A stretch of DNA of 64,000 bases from Ooceraea biroi (GCF_003672135.1 NC_039508.1:2852001-2916000), one strand, 5' to 3'. Positions 1-14,815 are shown, counted from the first letter of the stretch. Notes: generated from the sequence alone by a model not told the origin. A program made the numbers and translations.

Positions 1-903
1 GCGATTAAGATTATTTTAATTAATTAATTATGCCAACTGTGATAAACATTTAAACTGTCCAGTAAGTTCATGATGAGTAACGGTTTTAATAATTTGGATA
101 GAGAAATGATTTCATCAACTATTTATAGACATATTAAACGAAAATGAAAAACATATATTATAATTAAATATATTATAATCATTTATATATTATAATATAA
201 GAAAATACAAAATTAACATCATCAGGGGCTTGCGCTAGAAATTAGCTGAATAGTCGAGATGTCAATTAAACACCTACGAGAAATTTCGGTGAAAATTTAT
301 ATGCTGTGCAAAATCGAAAACCAGTGACACATTGCGAGTATTCTATATCATTCAGAAAAACGTGATAAGTGTCTTTATGTGCACTTACATCCGGCAAGCC
401 GAAAGCAATAACAGCGTCAGGGGAATTACACTCTCGTAGAAAAACGAACGGTCACGCGACAGGTGTTGTACCACTGATTGCCAAGTTCTCCCCGTTCGTG
501 CAACAGTACGGATATTCAAATGAAGCCTCTGGTTATCGCGCTTTTCAAGAAATGATTTGCGCTATCACTGATACAAGCAATAAAATTATTAGTTGCGGTA
601 AAAGAAATTTTGTCCACGCGAATCGATTGTTTTCTGAGGATCTTGTACCTTTTTTGCTTTTAAGCCGACGATATTTGCCAGTTGTAACTGAATATCTCTT
701 CGCTGCGCGCTTTGCAATCACACGCATAAATCCAACGTGCATACGCGATCGTAAATTGTAAACCGTGCAGGAAACTAGTCGATATCGGCAAGTAATAAAT
801 AAATATGTCCTAGTGGCACAGATGCAAACTAATAAATCCGCGACATGTCTCCAAGTTAACCGGCGAAATTTCGATCGATCGCGCGCGCGAGCGTCGTAAT
901 GAA

Positions 904-942
904 GCCGTCGTCGTCGTCCTCGCCGCCGCCGCCGTCGTCGTC
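904..942. repeat. Imperfect GTC/GCC trinucleotide microsatellite
   Basis: Thirteen consecutive triplets of GTC or GCC, with one CTC, run from 904 to 942. They lie in a CpG-rich block and are not in a frame that can be tied to a protein. Confidence 0.85.
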
Positions 943-3900
943 TGACGAAGATACAAAACAGGCAGCTGCGTTATTCACACGATGCTCCAACGTGAAGGCT
1001 TCGATTAAACTTATACGAAGAGCGGAGAAGAGCTCGCAGCCTTACTCTCGTCTACCTGTAAACGCGAATTAGCCGGCTAATCTCGGAGAAACGGAGAAAC
1101 GAGAACTTCGATCCTGCGAGCGTCAATCCAAGTTCCCTTACAAAGTCAATCGCGAATAAAGTGCTCCTTCTTCCCAGAATTATCAGCTGAATTGTAATTA
1201 ACATCTTCCCTTGGAAACATTAAGAAAACAGTTTAGTCATGAAAGATGCAGTAAAAATGTAACAGTTTTAACATACCCGCCGTTTCGGAATCAACATTTC
1301 ACAAATGTTTTCTAGAAAGAGAAACTCGCACAATTATGACTTTGTAAAGTCTACACTTACGTTACATTTGCGAGGAATCGCGCCACGGGAAAGCGAGGCC
1401 GTTTCTCACCTCCGTATCGCACACACATTACGCGACACGTTCAGGTTCAGGTTCGAACGCATTACCGGGATGCTATAGGAGCAATTGCCTTAGTTAATTA
1501 ACGAATTTACAACTGCGACAGCGACCGTGTGCGGGAAATCGGTATGTTCTATATGCGTTGGCGGTGGCGGCGGCGCAAATGCAAGTCTCGCGATATCGTT
1601 ATCGGCAGCGTGTGCTACGTGTTAAGCTTCGATGGTGGAGGCCCGTTTGTTCGTTGCACCCCGGCGTCGCGAAATACGATACACGAACGATACGAATGCT
1701 ACTAATTGTATTCGTTCCATCCCCCCCATGCACCCGCGTGGATGCATCCTTTTATTTTTATTCCGGGTAGAGATCCGTCTCTCGTGTCGTTGACACGCGA
1801 AACGCAAACGGAATTGTTACCTACCCTTCCCCCTGTCAATGCGAATACTATACGCCGGGTTTATATTTACGCGGCGCTTTTGCCGCGTTGATTAGCGTAA
1901 ATATGGATGCCGGTTCCCACAAATTTTCGCGCGCGCGATGACAAATTAGTTGCAACTGTAAATGTCATTATATTCGTAACGGCGAAAATGGCAATTCATT
2001 TTGTTTCGCCGCGGAACTGCACCACTGCAGATGTATCGGAGTTCATTTGCAAGCTCGATACGCAAATTACAGTTTATATTGGTTGCAAGAATAATTCTAT
2101 TACTCGCGCACACCGCATATTTTTGGGCTACAAACCTTTGTGGAGAACGATAATTTTTATTCTTCTTCATTGTAAATATTTCCCTATGACATATTATATA
2201 AATTAAAAAAAGTTATTTAGATATTATCGAGAAATAATATTTTTAATGTTTTCCTTCTTGAAATATTAAGATTAATAATATAATGCGTGAATGTATGTCA
2301 CACTGAATGAATTGCATTGTCAGATTTTTTCATAAACATGACGAGGTATTCATTACCCTAATTAACCGACAAATTCTATCGCGGAACGCTCTCGTTAAGA
2401 TTTCGTAACTAATTTGATTTTTTCGGAGGAATTAATCGTAATGGTAGGTTGCGTGGCCGCGAAAGCTGATGAAATTTTCAAGCCCCCCGAACACCTGCCC
2501 GTAGCAGTTGTGTGCCGATGAGGGAAACTCGCACCCACTATTTTAGCTCGATGCATTTTGGATAAGCTCGTAGTCTCCCTGGACTACGAGTGGTCCATTA
2601 GCTTAAGTGAAACATAAATGAGTTCCGACTTAAAAAATATTGGGAAGACAATTACAATTAAAAATATATTCTGTGCTTATTTCGTATAAAATAGAGCATG
2701 CGAATAGATGTTGTCGCGGTATTTGCAGGCAGTCGATATTTATTTAATAAGTCAATATTTACACAAGTTGGCGAGAAAGAGTAACACATAACGGAGTAAC
2801 GACGTTCCCTATTTATTTGCCCGATCGCAACTTAATAATTTGCTCGGAGCTTTTAGCTTTTATTTCACTTCAGATCATCTATTTTGTAGGATTCGCGGGC
2901 ACTCGTCATTCGAGTAAACTATTTCCGTACGATATAACGGCAAGCAAGCGAGTTAAATTGCGCCTGCAAAGTGACGTGGACATCGAACGGCCGGTATGCC
3001 TACGTGCGGTAGCTTTTAAAATCAATAACGCGGCTTTTTTTATTAATATCTCGTCAGGCGCGACAAAATATTTTACGCGGATATTTCGAATACTTTAATC
3101 GCGACCGGGATTTACGCGCCGTAAATTTCGCGAACGATGTAAAATTTAATTCATTTGCCCCGTGTCCAGTGCATTTTTCATTCTCCAGACTAAACTTGTT
3201 TTCCCACCATCCCCACGGGTCTTCCTCCCCTTCTCACCCACCGGCAGACATTAAACCGGCTGCCATTACGATGAAACGCCAAATATCGGACATACACGCG
3301 CGAGGTATTATAATATGAGATAATACGCCGGTGTTACATGGAAATTAAATGTAATTGTTACGTGGACTGCTCGGTGTATGTGTGTGTGCGTGTGAATGTA
3401 TAGCTAATGCATACGTGTGATGACACGCGCGCGAATACGCCGTTTGTGCTGAACGTGACGTTAAAGCGGCATTACATTACGCGGCATTACATCCGCTCTG
3501 CGTTATCACCCGTGAATCCTTCTGAGCCCTTTTAACGAGCAAAGTTGAGAACGCGAAACGCTTTACCCTCCTGCAAAAAGTACGCGATGTGTGCGCGCGC
3601 GAACGTTAACGCTAAGCGCGCGGACGTTATGCATCGACAATTAACTTTCCTGATCTCGCGCCGTTAACCTCGCGGCGCATTTAGCGACGGAACCCAGTTA
3701 TCAGGGCGAAAGCGTTTCTTTACGTCGCACACGTGTCGTTTATTATCCGAGCGAAATCACGAAAGCAGTCGGTGTTTAGTCGGCCGATTTCGTACAAGTT
3801 ATATACTGCTTGTAAACACGCAATATCCGGTTCTAATGGATTTAACGTTCCTCGGATTAGAGCGCCGTTATACTTTGTAGTTACACTCTCCGTTACTGCA

Positions 3901-6900
3901 GAACGATATAAGAATCGAGACTTATCGATCTTTCTTATATTAGACATAGCTAGAACAGGAAACAAATACTTGGAAGCTTTTGGGCATCATAATATTTTCA
4001 TAATCTTCATGCAAAGAAGAAGCTATTAAAGATGTACATTTGATTGACATCTTTAAGCATTCAATTGTTTTGGACTAAGCATTCTTTAGATTTTCACAAA
4101 ATAGAAACGAAACTGTTTGAGTGACGAAAAGCGGAAGAAATCGCTTAGACACGAGGGACTCGTTGTCAAAACTGACATTTCAGAACGAAGACAGCGGGGT
4201 GCGAAATTCTAAGCCGAGCAGAGCCGAAAAGAGCAACAAAGAAAGCGCGAGAGGGACCAACGAAAGGTAGCGGATGAAAAGCAGTCGTAACAGTCCGCTG
4301 ACGTGTCCCGACGTCGTTAACTTCGACCGTGATATCTCTTCGTGATCCGCCACTTTTCAATGTCGGCGTACCCCCCCATCAATCCGCGACTTCACGCACT
4401 TCGTGCGCATCCCTTCGGCTACAAATTTGCCTGCGGCACGCCACCATCCTGCCGCTACGTGTGCGTGGAAAAATTCTTCCTGGCACCGCCTGGCTTTCGA
4501 AAAATATTTGATCCTTCCGGTTTCTCCGTTGCGAAGATACACATCTCTTGGTCTCTCTCTAGTCATCGACGACCTACGATTTTAGGGGTTGAGCGACGGA
4601 ATTAGAGGTGGAGAAGAGAGTTATGTATATATGAGATAGCCTAGTTCTCTTTTTTTTTTTATCTAAAGGTCTTCAAATATTTTCCTCAGCGTCTTCGATG
4701 TATCTGTAAGCCATTCACCCCATCGCGGACTGGAAAACCGTTAAAGCGATGTCCGCTAGAATTAAATCAGGAAAAACGCTGTCTTGTATGATATAAAACC
4801 TTCTAGATCTTCGACCACGTTTATCACTGCGGAGGTATCGGGATGTCTCGACACTTTTATTAAGAGCAGATTTATTTCGAGCTAATCGAAGAATCTGCAC
4901 ATCGCCGATCTGGGACAGTCTCTGTGTCAGCAGGAAGAAAGGGCGAAGAGCTCCGGTGCACTGAACCCTCCACAGGAACGACTTAGGACGAGAGGGTTGG
5001 GGATGACGAGCCGGCGGAGCGCGAAGTCCAATTAAGATGTTTTTCAACGGTCGGGCTTTAGTTCGCAGACATTGGCGTATCTAGGCGCCGCGACGCCTCG
5101 GCCTACCGCGAGAGGACTGAATTCATATGCATACATGAATACATTTCGCTGTTCCCCAATCAACCTATCCGTGCTCGCCCCGCCAGCTGCGTAGCTATTG
5201 TCCACGGGCTGCAGCACAGGATGGCCAAGGCATTTTTTGGGACATGGAATATATATCCACATGCTAATGAACAGCCGCTCTGTCTCTGCATTTCGCACCT
5301 CTTTCTCCGATTATGCTCGTTAGAATCCTGAATAAGACGAGACATGATTATGGATATTATAATCTGATTAACAGAATCTGCATGTGCGTATTAGTGTTCC
5401 TTAGTGGTCATACAATTACTTTTCTAGTATCGATTATAAGGAAATTGGCACGGCAGAGAATTTAACAGACTCTCTTTAATGTGTGCTTACTAATATTATT
5501 ATTTAATATCTATTTTTAAAAACAAACTGTTGCTTGCCTTTAAATAATAATTTTATTATAATTGAAGAATATTTTAAATAGAATTGCAGACAGTGGTCGC
5601 TAATAACCAAGTAGTTGAAGCGACCTAAAATAAACTTAATAAAAAAAAATTGCAGACTTTATTTTAAGTAAAAAGATTTATTCTAATTTGATATCAGAAC
5701 AAACTGTGAGTTTGTAAAAATACATTTGCGAAAATTACAGTTTTTCTCTCTCTGCTTTATTCCATATACATTTCTAATATTATAATTTAAAAAATAGAAG
5801 TCGCCAGGAATTTGGCGAAACTGCGGTTTTGTTTTTTATTTAACTTCGTGGAAATCCGATAAGAAAAACTGATTTGTCAAATCTTTTTTTACCCGATATG
5901 AAACCGATTAGGAAAAACCACATCGTTTGTGACCAATTTTATTCAGCAAAAATATAAAATCATAATAGCTTAAAGAATAATTTTATTTTCAATTTATTTA
6001 TTAAGTTGTATCTGTTGCAATGTGTCTTTGATACCATACCGTTACTCAGGAAGTGATTCAATTCGATTTGTAAGGGACGTGACACCGCGACGACATTGAT
6101 TAATTATACAACAGCAATTAATTTGGAAGTGATGCGACAGCTTTAACGACGTCGAAGCCGGGGCGAGCACCCCTGAGATGATGTCATAATCCTCGGACAA
6201 TAAGTCGTGAATTCTTAATATTTGATCTCTCTACAGTTCCATCCGTCATTAATCACGATGGATAGAAATACCGTTTTAAAGAGTATGACAATCGACTTTT
6301 GTATATACGTAGAGCAATACAGTTATTTCAAGTAACATCTATTTCGTTCCTATGACATATCGTTGTCGTTTTGTTGTACAAGGATAGAATTCCACAATAC
6401 AATCATTTAATGGATCTTATTCCGAGATTTCAATGTTTTATCGACTTTCCAAAAATATTAGTGCAATCGAGATTTATTTTTATCAGAAACGTATCTAGAA
6501 ACCACTTTGTTCTAACGGATCGCAGCGGCCGTGTGAATGCCCTCTTATCTTTCGTGGGAAAAAATCGCAGGAAGTGGGTCAAAGGTTGCGCCCAGCAGGA
6601 AGAATAAGGGACTAATTCTTTTCGTCTTTTATACAAACTTCTGATACTGATCCTAGGGGATACCTAAACGTGAATAAATCTCGCTCCAGTATTTCGTTGT
6701 ATAACCTGAAAAACTTTTCAAATCGATAAAAATTTTATAATTAAAACTAAAATTTCCTTTTTCAATTTTATGTACGTATACATTTAATAAATATCCAAAC
6801 GTTTGGAATTAAGGCTCTATATAACTACGAATATGAACCTATTATTTTACGAGAAATAAAATTTCTCTCTCATATATCTTTATTAGATTATTCTATATAT

Positions 6901-9900
6901 ATATGATAATAGTTAAGGCCCTCTAATTTTCCCAACATATTTTTTCTAATTAATTTAATCCTCTCTGATGTATATTAATTTTTGCGAGATAATTAAATCG
7001 CTGCTGCTTTTAAAAAAGTCTTTTCTACATCATAACCGTTTGAACAAACTGTTCTCCAATTCTGTAATAAAATTTTTAGTATAATTTTTAGTAATAATAA
7101 TATTGCTAATAATTCTTGTTACTCCTTTTTTCGACAATTGCCGTTATGATACGGGTGAGTTAACGATCTCGAGGAGCATCCGGCGGCTGTAAAGAAAATA
7201 AAATAGTGTTAAGCGTGCTTCCAGGACTTGTACAACTTATGAAGGACCTCCGTCGCCATTATATTCCTTACACCGACGAGCTTTGCCGCTTTCGTGGCAA
7301 GACTCGTCGATGCCCGCTGGTCGGTCGCGACACTCTTCATGTTCTCACAGGAGTCGATAAATCTTCCTCTCGTTCGATGGAAACGAGAGTTTCCCGAAGA
7401 GAATCGAGAACCCAGCCAGCCAGCACTCCACGATATATTTTTTACAGTGTGCTGGAAGAATTTTCACTGTTTCCGCCGTGCACGCTGTGCTCTTTTTCAC
7501 TTTGCCGCGGTAGTGTAAGCATCGACGAGTCAGATTGAAAACCCATGTTACGCCCGCGACTTAACGGAATTCTTACGTAAACTTCTCGCTGGAGTCAATC
7601 GGCTCGTTTATTTGGCCCGAGTTTACCGCGGCTTTCTGCTAGATCGCCAAATCGTGTCCGTGGAAACCGCGTCGTTTTTCACGACAATGCCGACTTAAAC
7701 GTCGCAAGAGAGATCTCCACTGCGCTGCATGATCTTAGATAAAAAATGTGACAATGTTAAAGCACGTAAAAGCACGCGGAAGAAAAATAATATAATATAC
7801 CAAATGGAATTTTTCCCGTTGTATCACAATGCACTAAATCAAGCCAGTAATTCTACGTCAAATATCAAAGATATTCAAAGATGACTCATTCACCTGATTC
7901 TTATATTTTCATATCTCGTGTTTCTGCATTCATATTTCATTAACTTTCTTATGTTAGTGAATTAATTAGGAAGAGGTACAGGCAGAAGCTTATGAGATTC
8001 GCTTTTCTCGCCCGTTTTCTCTTTCTAACTTTCATTGCAATTTTAATTAAGTAAATGAAATTATATAAATTATATTAATAACCGAATCGAATTAGGAAAT
8101 AACGCTTGTCTTTATTGCAGGAAAGTGTTACCGTTCTGACATATAAATAATCTCGTGTCAAGAAGCGCAAATTTTGTCGTTTTTACAATTGCAGAGATTT
8201 AAGCATGGGAGGATAGAGTTTATCAACGATCATAGGGTTCAAAAAATTCTGCTCTCCACTGATAATCTTTTAAATAGAGAAAGTAAGTACTCTCACGTAC
8301 AACATGAGTTAAAACGAAGCGGCATTCAAGCCACGTTTCGGAAGTGGAAGTGCAAACGCACACATCTATTTTTAAATCAAAATCGCATTTATCAGAATGG
8401 TTCACTGTATATTCAGTAGCGGACGGGGGTCTTTGCTAACGCGTAAATATATATGCTAATGAATACCATGCAAATAACCGCTCTCTCTACTTTCCCTCAA
8501 CTTTTCTCTCTCTCCCCCTCTTCTTCGGGGCGTACCATTGACACAGTTTTTACAAGCATTTGGTTTTCAGATCTTATGCGCTGTATCGGCCATTGTTACG
8601 CCCCCGTGTTGTACTAAGCGGGACGCGAGCGAGTTTGCACGTCACGATTTTTCGTGAAATTTAAATGTCGCAATGAAACGCAGGGCTCTTTGCCGCCTCG
8701 TTTACGTTCGCTACGCGAGTTTTACAATGTTGCGAGAGTCCGCTATTCGAAAATTGCTTCACACAATTTTCCATAATACGATTTGCACCACGGAACAGAA
8801 AGCGCGTGTTGCTTTATTTTGTGGTGAGTTAATATACCCCGTTACACAGTAATTGCATGCGCGCGTTAGTTAAGTATATTACTTATCTTGTTTCAAGGTA
8901 TTTTTATGGTGAAAGTTACGTCATGTCATATTAATTTTTCAAGGCTAAAAGGAAAATCCAACAATCTTTCATGTATATTTCGATTTGACTCAATCTTCTT
9001 TTAGAAAAAGTTTATTAAATTCTTGTTTTATTTTCAGTTATTACTTTAGCGATGACTTTCGATTTTATTTGTGATTTTAACTGTAATTTCGTTATACGTG
9101 ACGTTATAAACACTATCACAAGCTATTAAAAGGTTATTGGAAGGTAAAGCGCATTATATAAAAATGCAAAGATTTTCGATAATTAATCGATACGTTCTTC
9201 AGGTTCATTTTAAAGTTGCAGAGCATCAGTTCGTTCATCTTATTATAGATTTATAATATTGAAACTTGTAAGACTTTCTTATCCCTAATTTTTGTTGGAA
9301 CTCTATTACAATTATTCGATCTCCTCGCGGAAATCATTAAAACGCTGCCCAAAGCCGATCCGATCCCGGCATTTTTCAAGCACTCTAGCCGTCAATTAAT
9401 TGTTTTTATCGACGAAGCCCATCCCCGTAGGGGCTAATCCGCCCTTGATTAATCCCGCTGCCGTTCTCCAGCAGCGTGCTGCTTCTTATCGGCGGAAATC
9501 TGACGGCGAGGGAAGAAGCGACTCGACTCGGCTCGACTCGGTAGAAAAAGAAAATCGAGCCAAGATGGAGCGACGAGCGAAAAGGAGGACAAAAAATTCC
9601 CGACAATTATCCCTGGCGCCTGTTAGCCTATAATTAGGTCGGTTAACGAGGATAGAGACGGGCCATCCCCGGCGCGCACCTATTTTTTCTCCCCTGTGGC
9701 CGCCCCCTCTCATTAGGAATTATTAGGTACCGGCCGGATGGTGCTCCTGCGGGAGGCGGACAGCTGGATAATTAAAACAGGTGTTTAAGGGCTGAGGCTG
9801 CGTGATGACGCTGTAGGAGGGCGGCGGTCCCGTGCTCCGCAGGGTTGGAAAACGCCGCTTAAGCGGGGATCCGGCGGGGTGATGCGGGTTGCCGAGCTCG

Positions 9901-10029
9901 GTGGCCTCGGTGGATCCGGCGAGACGAGAGAGCGGGGTCGGGACAAGCTACGTTGGCTTCCACACTTAATCACTTTTGCTAATTGCAGAATGATTGCTCC
10001 GCGCTTGAAGTTTCAATAATGGGGTTGTT

Positions 10030-10091
10030 ACACCCCCGCCGGGAGCGCCCTCGTAGGCTCCGGTTATACACCAACGGGCCAACGGGGGTGT
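10030..10091. other. GC-rich nested inverted repeat
   Basis: ACACCCCCG (10030-10038) is an exact inverted match to CGGGGGTGT (10083-10091). Just inside the left arm, CCGGGAGC (10039-10046) can pair with GCTCCGG near 10067 with one gap. The block could fold into a two-part stem in DNA or RNA. It sits within the most GC-rich part of the upstream region (about 9.4-10.35 kb). No RNA family is recognised. Confidence 0.35.
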
Positions 10092-10699
10092 CTGTGCCTG
10101 TTCGTACCCCCTTCATCATTTCTCCGCTACGGGGTTCCGCCTCGCCTCACCGTCGTGCCTTCTCCGCGTGATGAATGCTATAATAGCCTACCTGCCTCCG
10201 GGTGATAAGAAAGTAATCATTCCATCTGGCCACCGTTATTTCATTAGTTTCCCTCCCCCGCAGCTTGCTTCGGGAGTGGCCCACCCTTATCTGTTGCACC
10301 GGCATCGGCGAGGAACTTCTTAATGCCGACCGAGGGGATAATTATGCAATTACGCGTGAAAGTAAAACCCGATGAAAACGCGACTGAGAAGATCAAGCCA
10401 CGATAACCGTTTAAGCAAATTACGCTTTTGGAACATCAAATATTAGAGAATACTCATAGCATACGCTGTAATCTTATTTCTCGACTCGACGAATCATTAT
10501 CGAATCTTCGTGAAGTACAAAAGTATTTATACACATGAGAGAATATTCAATGGAGAGTCGAATCTCGTGAAATCTCGTGTAATATTCGATGAGAGATGTA
10601 GTAATCAAATTTCCTCAACAGAGTGATCGATGAGCGATATTATCGCATATTATAGTTCACATCCTGCAAAATGTTTTGCAGATTTTACAATTCAATTGG

Positions 10700-10734
10700 A
10701 TAATCTATAATCTATAATCTATAATCTATAATCT
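10700..10734. repeat. Five exact copies of a 7-bp unit (ATAATCT)
   Basis: ATAATCT is repeated five times head to tail without error in an AT-rich stretch. It is a simple minisatellite-like repeat and should be length-polymorphic. Confidence 0.9.
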
Positions 10735-13700
10735 CACATGTGTTGTGTGTATGTATGTGAGTGTTCAATTTTATAAAATAATAATATTAATACATTTACA
10801 TAGTAATTGTTAAAATTATATTCACTTTTCAAATCCATATTTTAAATCGCGAGTTTTCTATACTTGTTATATTCACTTTTTTCGTGTCTGTTCACGATTT
10901 GGGTAGATTGTGTATATTTGCGATAAATATAATAAATTATAATCCATTTAATATATCGCTATTTGCTATTAGCTTATCCAAATAAATATCGAGCAGTAAT
11001 AAATACTCTCTATCTCTCTCTAATTAATTATCTTTCTCCTGTTAGAACGTATTTATTCATTCTCTTCGAAATTATGAAAATAAAAGTAGTATATTGATGG
11101 CTTCTTTAGTTTTTCGTAAATAATGTGCAAATTAAATTGTCTTATTAGATACACGAGCGAGATATATTACATACATCTTGTATTAATGAATAAACTTAGC
11201 TGTACCGATAAAACACAATACAATTGAATGCGTGTGATCGGCTCTAATTGGATCTCGTGGCTTTAAATTGGTCTGTTCTCGGGCCGGTACAACGTAGCTG
11301 TATGTTCGCGAAGAACAATGGGCTTAATTTAATAGAATACGGCCCGCGATGTGGTCAGGTTCGATCGTCCACCGGTACGAATCAATTTAAACGCTGCCCA
11401 TGTAACTATAATCCAATAGTAGATTACACGTCCGGTACACACACACAGAACGTACGATGCTTTCCGCGAGCTGATAATTCGTTGTCACGAATAATGTATC
11501 GCGCCGAACAAAACGTAATAAAACTAATATAATGCATCCCGTACGCGGCGGTATCTCGCGGAATAAATCATCCCTGAAATAATTCGCGCCTGCAACTCCC
11601 GAGGCGAGGGTTTTGTTCCTGAGAATGTAACGATTCGCGTCGCGATAAACACTTGCGCGGGTGCTTGAAGTCTAACGATTTCGTTAATAAGTTTGCGAGT
11701 TAACACGATGAAATTGTTACGCGACGTGAGACGGCCGCGAAACACGACCGACTTGGAGCATTTTTATCTCTCATGGCGTATGTTCGCCGTGGAACGCGGA
11801 TTACGCATGACCATTTTATGCTCCCCGAGCACGCTTTTACGTGGAGAAGCGATACAGAATCTAAACTGCAACAAAATACTTCGGGCGTCCTCGCGGTTGC
11901 GTGCCCACGCGCGCGTAATCACCAGGGGGTGTTTCGAGGAGGAGGACGATCTTGATCGAATAAGTCGCAGGTCCGTGTAAACGCCGATAAGTAGATACGC
12001 ACAAAGCTGTATCTCGCGGCTGGGCGCTGCGTGCGATAACGAAGAAATATGACAAAGATTATACGAGGGGGTAAGATCGCGCGTGCGCAACTTGAGAACA
12101 CGCTACACGACTACCGAATCGAGCGAAATGGAAAAAAAGAGAACGCGTTACACACGTATGCACCGCGTGTGCCGTTTAATAAACTCTCGCGTGGCCGGCG
12201 CAATGGCGTGCCATTTCTTCCGACATAAATTCCAACGCCGAGGAAAAAGCGGGAACGCGATGCGTGTGTACGTGTGTGCGCGCGTGTTGCGAAATTGCGG
12301 CGGCGGCTTCCCCCTGTGTTAAGAAATCAAGCGTGCAGCTCCTCGAGTACCTTTGCCCTGAATGCGCTCGGAGACTTGCGAGAAGCAAGTACGGGGGTGC
12401 GTACGCGCAACGGCTTGACCAGAAGCTAAAAAAACATCACCCCCTTCTCAGGTCGTATCAATCCACGCTGCTGCAGCCAAATGAGATTTATGACGCGAGG
12501 GTTGCGGCCACTAACGTTGGAATCAAGGGGAGAAATAAACGCCCAGGGAAACGCGTTACCCCTTTAACAAGCGTTAAGACTAATTTTCATGCACGTTTTC
12601 TTGCACAAAACCTTTCTTTGTGCGGAAATGCATTTTGCGACACGGGACGAGGGAAAATCGAGTCACACCGCGCGCTATACCTTGTAGCCGTTTAATTAAT
12701 GACTTTCATTTGATAAAGTGGATCGCGCGCGTCATGCACAGACAGCTCGCGTGACGGACGGCGAAGGATTAAAAACAATGGACGGTCGAGTGTACATTCC
12801 GGCGCGAAAATGCTAATTACAGCCGGGGCTAATTGCGGCGGTATTGCAACCCCGAAGCGTCGACGAGTCGCATGATTGTCGTGGTAGCACGTGTGCGCGC
12901 GACGCGATGTGCGTGCGCGAATCCAACGGCCGGAGGGTTGCTCGCCATTGAACCCCGTACGCGCGTTTATCGGAGCCCGTAAGTTTTGATTATGCTCGCG
13001 TGCCGGGATGTCATTACGTGTCATCCCTCATACCGTCCGGGTAAATCCTCCACGTTAACACGTGAGCTTGGGACCCACCAGGCGCTCGCACACCTGCTTT
13101 ATCCGCGCGCGCACACGTACACGGGGTGCTCGAAAACTTGCGACCCCATTTATGCGGCTTTATACTGATTTCCATCTAGTCTGTATAAATTACAGTCATC
13201 TTTACAAGAGCGCAGAATTTACTGGAGTAATTATGATGCTGCGCGATAAGTTTAATGGTCGTTATATTAAATTAAGAAAATTCACTCGTTTTATCACATG
13301 TGCGGCTCTTGGCTCAGAAACAAACAAGAGAAGATAAATGGATTTTTTGGATTAAACTGATAAGATCTCTCGAAGTTTCACTTAACACTCATTACGTATT
13401 CATTAAAAAGCGTGACTGTTAAATTTAAAGGGTGGAGAAATACAATGTTACTCTAGTTATCGCAGAGAGTTTACCGTAATTAATTTGATTAATTAACTGT
13501 AACTCGGTCGCAAATAATCCATGACAGTATCCTTTTGTAAGTGAATTAATTAAACTGCCACTAAATGCAAGTCGATATATATGGGACACTGCGTGTACAC
13601 GGATCATGTGTCTCGGATAACACGAGTATGTTGCATTCTCGCGCGTCCTCACGCTGTCCAGATTCCCACGTTGACATGTCGCCGTGTCGCTTACGTGGGT

Positions 13701-14815
13701 TGCTTATACGACTAATAATTCATTGCCCGTCTTTGTAATGCGAACCGTCGTTGCCGCGAGAGTCGTCAACGGGAGTTTTGTAGAAAAAGAAGAGATGCAG
13801 GAAGCGGCATGAGAAGTTGCACTCAAGGCGGAAACGTTTTCCAGAAAGTCTGTTTGTTATCCCTCGCGAGAGAGACGAGTGGATTACGAGGATGACTTAT
13901 AGCTTTTGCTAGAGTTGTAGCACACGGAGTGATAAATTGAGCCTTCGGACCAGATGTGAACATAAGTCACGAGTAAGTACGGGATAAAAGCAAAATTTTT
14001 CGTTAGCTTGCGCGTATAATTACGTTTAATGTGCGTAGCAGTGTTCTGTCTGCAAACTTCGAACCTTATCCGAATTGGAAGTACGCGATGCAACCTCCTG
14101 TTGTGTTTCGCGTGGTCTTGCGAGCTCAGATTCACGACGAAGGATTCGTTAAGCCGGGTTTTCTCGGGATATCGATCCCCGCGCACGACGTGAAGAAAGT
14201 TAAATTTCTCAGAGGAGAACGCCGGAAAATGCGCGAACATTGGTCGGTCCCTAGGACGAAAGTATCGGAGAAAGACGGGGGTGAGGGTTACGTCGGTCCC
14301 TGGCGTACGAACGGCGAAACGAGTTCAAAATCCCTTTTACCGAGAGAAACTTGACGCGAGCCGGACAAGGGACGGACCGGCCGACAGCGCGACCAGATGG
14401 AAAAGTTGAAATTATAAAAATTTCAGATTTCTGAGCGGTTGACACGTGACACGGCGATTCATACTCAAACAGAGAAAATAAGAATCTCGTTTCCTGGGAA
14501 TTCGCGAGCGGAGAATTCTTTTATGCTTCTTAGACGCAGAGATATGATATAGGTAGAAAATATCTGGATAAAATAATGTATTCGGCATATCTCCTATTAG
14601 ATATTTTGTTACATTTTTTAAGGAAAGATTAACTAATCTGTGGTATATATATAAACATTGTGCAATTCTCATAATTTTATAATTCCTTGTGTCCTAGAAT
14701 TTTTCAAAAGTTTTGTAAACTATTCACCAATTCATATTAATTGCTGTTTATCTTCTTTAATATTTTTATGATCAAATCTTCTTTTAACTAACTAAAATGT
14801 TGTATCTTGTTACAG

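Larger units (their letters stand above)
1..14815. other. Non-coding sequence upstream of the first visible CARP exon
   Basis: No coding exon could be supported here. It is either the 5' part of the CARP gene (an upstream intron) or intergenic. AT-rich stretches (about 5.4-7.1 kb and 10.4-11.2 kb) alternate with CpG-rich stretches (about 1.0-2.0, 9.3-10.4 and 11.2-13.1 kb). Open frames such as 369-761 (+) begin at non-ATG codons and resemble no domain I know. A GCC/GTC triplet repeat (904-942), a 7-bp tandem repeat (10700-10734) and a GC-rich inverted repeat (10030-10091) are listed separately. Confidence 0.6.

Noticed and set aside
369..761. 130-codon open frame at the left end
   Set aside because: It starts at GTG, which is not a usual eukaryotic start. 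It has no acceptor or domain to support it and an antisense frame overlaps it.
1450..1460. GGTTCGAACGC, like a tRNA B box
   Set aside because: There is no A box at the right distance and no acceptor or anticodon stem can be formed around it.
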